Shown piece after piece: positions 62,201-64,000 of a stretch of 64,000 nt of DNA. Source of the stretch: Flavobacteriales bacterium (lineage in GTDB: Bacteria > Bacteroidota > Bacteroidia > Flavobacteriales > BACL11); contig JAOHSR010000001.1 of the NCBI GenBank assembly GCA_028122735.1, positions 103,798 to 167,797 on the forward strand, given 5' to 3'. The position numbers and the translations under genes are program-made. The stretch's first letter is position 1; each line of letters opens with the position of its first letter. The notes under the pieces are model-generated. The model had not been told where the DNA came from and did not search any database. It saw only the letters and a program-made list of their open reading frames with translations.

Positions 62201-64000
62201 TTCAACAATGAAGATGGCTTATCTAATCATAGTGGTGGAGATATGTATATAAATCTTGGTAATATATCTGAAGATGTTTTGAAGGACGGTTATAAAAGTT
62301 TTGAAAATGGTTTGCCAATAAGTGAAAATGTTATAGATGTAGACACCACACAATGGGGGAGGGTACCAACAAACTTTTCAATTGTAGAAGCTTTTGATAA
62401 TGACCCTCTCTCTAGAGAATTTCAAGATGTTGGATTGGATGGGCTTAGCAATAATGATGAAAAATTATTTTTTGAATCTAATTATTTAGAACAAATAGAA
62501 TCGCTGTATGGATCATCTTCACCTGCATATCTGAATGCATTAAAGGATCCTTCTGGCGATGATTTTCATTATTTTAGAGGAACTGATTTTGATAATTTGT
62601 CAACTGATATTTTAAATCGTTATAAAAATTATAATAACACTGACGGAAATTCTTCAACTACAGAACAATCGCCTGAGAATTATCCTACTTCAGCAACTAC
62701 TCAACCAAATTCAGAAGATATTAACCGCGATAATACTCTAAGTGAAACAGAAAGTTATTTTCAATATAAAATTAAATTATATCCAGGCATGGATGTTGGT
62801 GATAGTTATATTTCTGATGTTTTAGAAACCTCTGTTAAAGCTGAAAATGGAAGTCAAAGGAATATTAAATGGTACCAATTTAGGGTTCCAGTATATCAGC
62901 CAGACAAGGTAGTTGGGGGTATACAAGATTTTAAGTCAATTAGGTTTGTAAGAATGAATTTTACAAACTTTAATCAACCCATTGTATGCAGATTTGCAAC
63001 TTTTGATTTAGTAAGAGGGGAGTGGAGAAGATATAATTTTGATCTTGCAGAACCGGGAGAATATATTCCAATCGATAATCAAGGAGAAACCTCTTTTGAT
63101 GTTTCGGCGGTTAATATTGAAGAAAATGGAAATAGATCGCCTATCAACTATGTTTTACCACCAGGAATTGAACAAGAGACAGATAATACCACTACCACAC
63201 TTAGACAACAGAATGAACAGGCTCTTGTTCTGAAAATATGTGATTTAAAAGATGGAGATTCCCGAGCTGCATATAAAACCTCTGATTTAGATGTGCGAGC
63301 TTATAAAAGAATTAAAATGTTTGTACATGCTGAGGGAGAAGAAGATGATTTAGGAGAGGGTGATTTATCTTGCTTTATAAGATTAGGGACTGATTTTACA
63401 TCCAATTTTTATGAATATGAAATTCAATTAATACCTACACCTCATTATGCAACTTCACCGGATGAGATATGGCCATCATCAAATGAAATCGATATTGCAT
63501 TTGAAATTTTTCAACAAACTAAGCAAGAGAGAAACTTTAATAATGCTGATGTATCATCCCCATATATAAAATATGCTTCTGGTGGTAAGATTACTGTTGT
63601 TGGTAATCCAAACCTCTCGCAAGTAAAGACTATTATGATTGGGGTGAGAAATCCTAAGAAAACATCTTTTAATGGTGATGATGATGGTTTGTCTAAATGT
63701 GGTCAGATTTGGGTAAATGAACTTCGTCTAACTGATTTTGATGAATATGGGGGCTGGGCTGCAAATGGAAGATTAACTGCCAGAGTTGCAGATTTAGGTA
63801 ATGTTACTGTTTCAGGGAATTTAAGTACTATTGGTTTTGGAAGTATTGAAAAGAAAGTAAATGAAAGACAAAAATATAATGCTTATCAATATGATTTATC
63901 ATCTACTATTGATTTAGGTAAATTTTTTCCTGAGAATTCTGGAGTTAAAATTCCTATGTATTTAGGAAAGTCTGAATCAATAAGGAATCCTCAATATAAT
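59261..64000 (+). CDS. sprA: SprA/Sov type IX secretion outer-membrane translocon, N-terminal part
   Basis: First 1580 codons of the giant outer-membrane pore of the type IX system, also needed for gliding in relatives. It starts at TTG 59261 and runs off the window, so it is missing from the track. A hydrophobic leader (ILLTVFTLLFHVNSFS) precedes the conserved GSAELIFGLKINRLDNPSL, KLKLTTNFNTEATFDFEN and the long beta region. The last codons read IPMYLGKSESIRNPQYN, which matches the SprA barrel. The frame is checked open from start to edge. The full gene is usually over 2,300 codons. Confidence 0.9.
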   Translation, partial: MIIKNKYRILLTVFTLLFHVNSFSLVLDSLENNYNLPYPYLQNSSSGLFMNNPSNFNTQINYDIINNQYLFQNRLGEFNLGTPKILSFEEFQEYNFKKSISSYWNQKSNDRNSQSGSRFGIPKLYIPGQAFDKVFGGNSVDIRPQGSAELIFGLKINRLDNPSLTEEQRRTTTFDFQEKIQMNVIGKIGDKLKLTTNFNTEATFDFENNMKLEYTGYEDEIVKKIEVGNVSLPLNGSLITGSQSLFGFKTQMQFGRTTITGILSQQKSTMSEIEVSGGAQTSEFDIYADQYEANKHFFLAHYFKENYDIALQQLPFVNSPININKVEVWITNKTGTTNDTRNIVSFLDLGETSPNIYNTQFTLSNGGIFPDNDAANDMFESLTNQFSGIRDINDVNNILSSQIGIGFLNGQDYEKLERARKLSEQEYSVHPQLGYISLNQALNNDEVLAVAFQYTIGNNTFQVGEFTNSGPVAPNALIVKLLKGTNFSPNYPNWHLMMKNIYALGAYQMSNNGFILDVMYENTEESGALTNYIPEGNLEGVPLIKVINVDQLDQQMDNRSDGVFDFLEGLTVKSANGRIIFPVREPFGKYLRSQFIDQNLADKYVYQALYDSTLTVAQQYPELNKFRIKGSYQGASGSEIRLNAMNVPEGSVTVTAGSQKLVENQDYTVDYNMGRVTIINEGILNSGIPIKISLENNSMFGIQNKTLVGLHADYDINKDFILGATILNLTERPYTDKINTGDEPISNTIWGLDGTYQTEAPWMTKAVDFIPFIETKAKSRLIATAEFAHLIPGHHRAVGKEGVSYIDDFEASKTSIDIRNMGAWRLASIPQGQDDIFQNASLNDNLEIGFKRAKLAWYTIDPLFFRNTSITPPNINKTLSLANGNTVKQQSYHYVREILETEVFPNRDPDLGSQITNLAVLDVAYYPLERGPNNYTVSGLKANGELYNPSDNWGGIMRKLETNDFEAANIEFIEFWMMDPFNNEDGLSNHSGGDMYINLGNISEDVLKDGYKSFENGLPISENVIDVDTTQWGRVPTNFSIVEAFDNDPLSREFQDVGLDGLSNNDEKLFFESNYLEQIESLYGSSSPAYLNALKDPSGDDFHYFRGTDFDNLSTDILNRYKNYNNTDGNSSTTEQSPENYPTSATTQPNSEDINRDNTLSETESYFQYKIKLYPGMDVGDSYISDVLETSVKAENGSQRNIKWYQFRVPVYQPDKVVGGIQDFKSIRFVRMNFTNFNQPIVCRFATFDLVRGEWRRYNFDLAEPGEYIPIDNQGETSFDVSAVNIEENGNRSPINYVLPPGIEQETDNTTTTLRQQNEQALVLKICDLKDGDSRAAYKTSDLDVRAYKRIKMFVHAEGEEDDLGEGDLSCFIRLGTDFTSNFYEYEIQLIPTPHYATSPDEIWPSSNEIDIAFEIFQQTKQERNFNNADVSSPYIKYASGGKITVVGNPNLSQVKTIMIGVRNPKKTSFNGDDDGLSKCGQIWVNELRLTDFDEYGGWAANGRLTARVADLGNVTVSGNLSTIGFGSIEKKVNERQKYNAYQYDLSSTIDLGKFFPENSGVKIPMYLGKSESIRNPQYN

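Noticed and set aside
63039-63233. 64-codon plus-strand ORF inside sprA
   Set aside because: Alternate frame within the continuous sprA reading frame, which is open to the window end.
1-64000. CRISPR arrays, insertion sequences, prophage, tRNA or rRNA genes
   Set aside because: No regularly spaced direct repeats, transposase or integrase signatures, or cloverleaf or rRNA-like sequences were seen on reading both strands.

Overview
The window is a compact, A+T-rich chromosomal segment of a member of the Bacteroidota, most likely an uncultivated or marine Flavobacteriales bacterium. Pointers to this are type IX secretion (two proteins with C-terminal sorting tails plus the start of sprA), an alternative complex III operon (actABCDEF), Omp28, DUF6029 and DUF6588-type envelope proteins, the tamA-like/nadK/DUF6089/uppS/bamA/ompH/ompH order, and many promoters matching the Bacteroidota -7 box TAnnTTTG. 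No insertion sequence, prophage, CRISPR array, tRNA or rRNA was seen, and no gene-free stretch exceeds about 165 bases. Species-level assignment is not possible from reading alone.

Layout. 1-7.4 kb holds a partial HU-fold/SPOR-type gene at the left edge, a 1191-residue secreted subtilase with a type IX sorting tail, kdsB and a TonB-dependent receptor. 7.5-22.3 kb is an all-plus block: gdhA, kbl, the ribosomal set rplM-rpsI-rpsB-tsf, then pyrH-frr, an RND/MMPL exporter, rfbA, a polyprenyl diphosphate synthase and the 2-oxoglutarate dehydrogenase E1/E2 genes. 22.3-24.8 kb is an electron-carrier cluster: [2Fe-2S] ferredoxin, ferredoxin-NADP reductase, a dicluster ferredoxin and Nfu. 24.9-33.7 kb holds a gamma-carbonic-anhydrase-like protein, murI and the outer-membrane assembly operon. 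33.8-38.7 kb holds pdxJ, a hydrolase and a four-gene minus-strand operon (glycosyltransferase, LuxE-like, GNAT, PqqB-like). 38.8-50 kb holds trmB, mrp, a NifU-C protein, the six act genes and ruvB. 50-57.7 kb is a minus-strand envelope region: ubiX with two tiny genes, barrel proteins, and a TlpA/DUF6029/Omp28 redox-like cluster next to a second, type IX-secreted Omp28 protein. 57.8-64 kb has a small secreted protein, ruvA and the first 1580 codons of sprA, which runs off the right edge.

How the genes work together. The act operon carries electrons from menaquinol to cytochrome c. OdhAB feeds the TCA cycle, and the ferredoxin/FNR set probably balances low-potential reductant. BamA, the two OmpH chaperones and the TamA-like protein build the outer membrane that hosts the TonB receptor and the SprA-dependent secretion channel. 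The subtilase and the sorting-tail proteins are its likely cargo.

Points beyond routine annotation: several ORF-track starts are too long and conflict with promoter positions (TonB receptor, trmB, mrp) or with signal peptides (Omp28, DUF6029). Two small genes are missing from the track: a 48-residue membrane protein translationally coupled to a 61-residue gene, and a tentative 39-codon ORF after gdhA. The rpsB leader can fold into two stems. A strong terminator sits just before pyrH. The cytochrome oxidase genes that often follow actF in relatives are absent here, where ruvB follows directly. I did not find a clearly new defence or mobile system. The best candidates for undescribed biology are the glycosyltransferase/LuxE/GNAT/PqqB-like operon, the envelope thiol-redox island and the ubiX-linked small genes.
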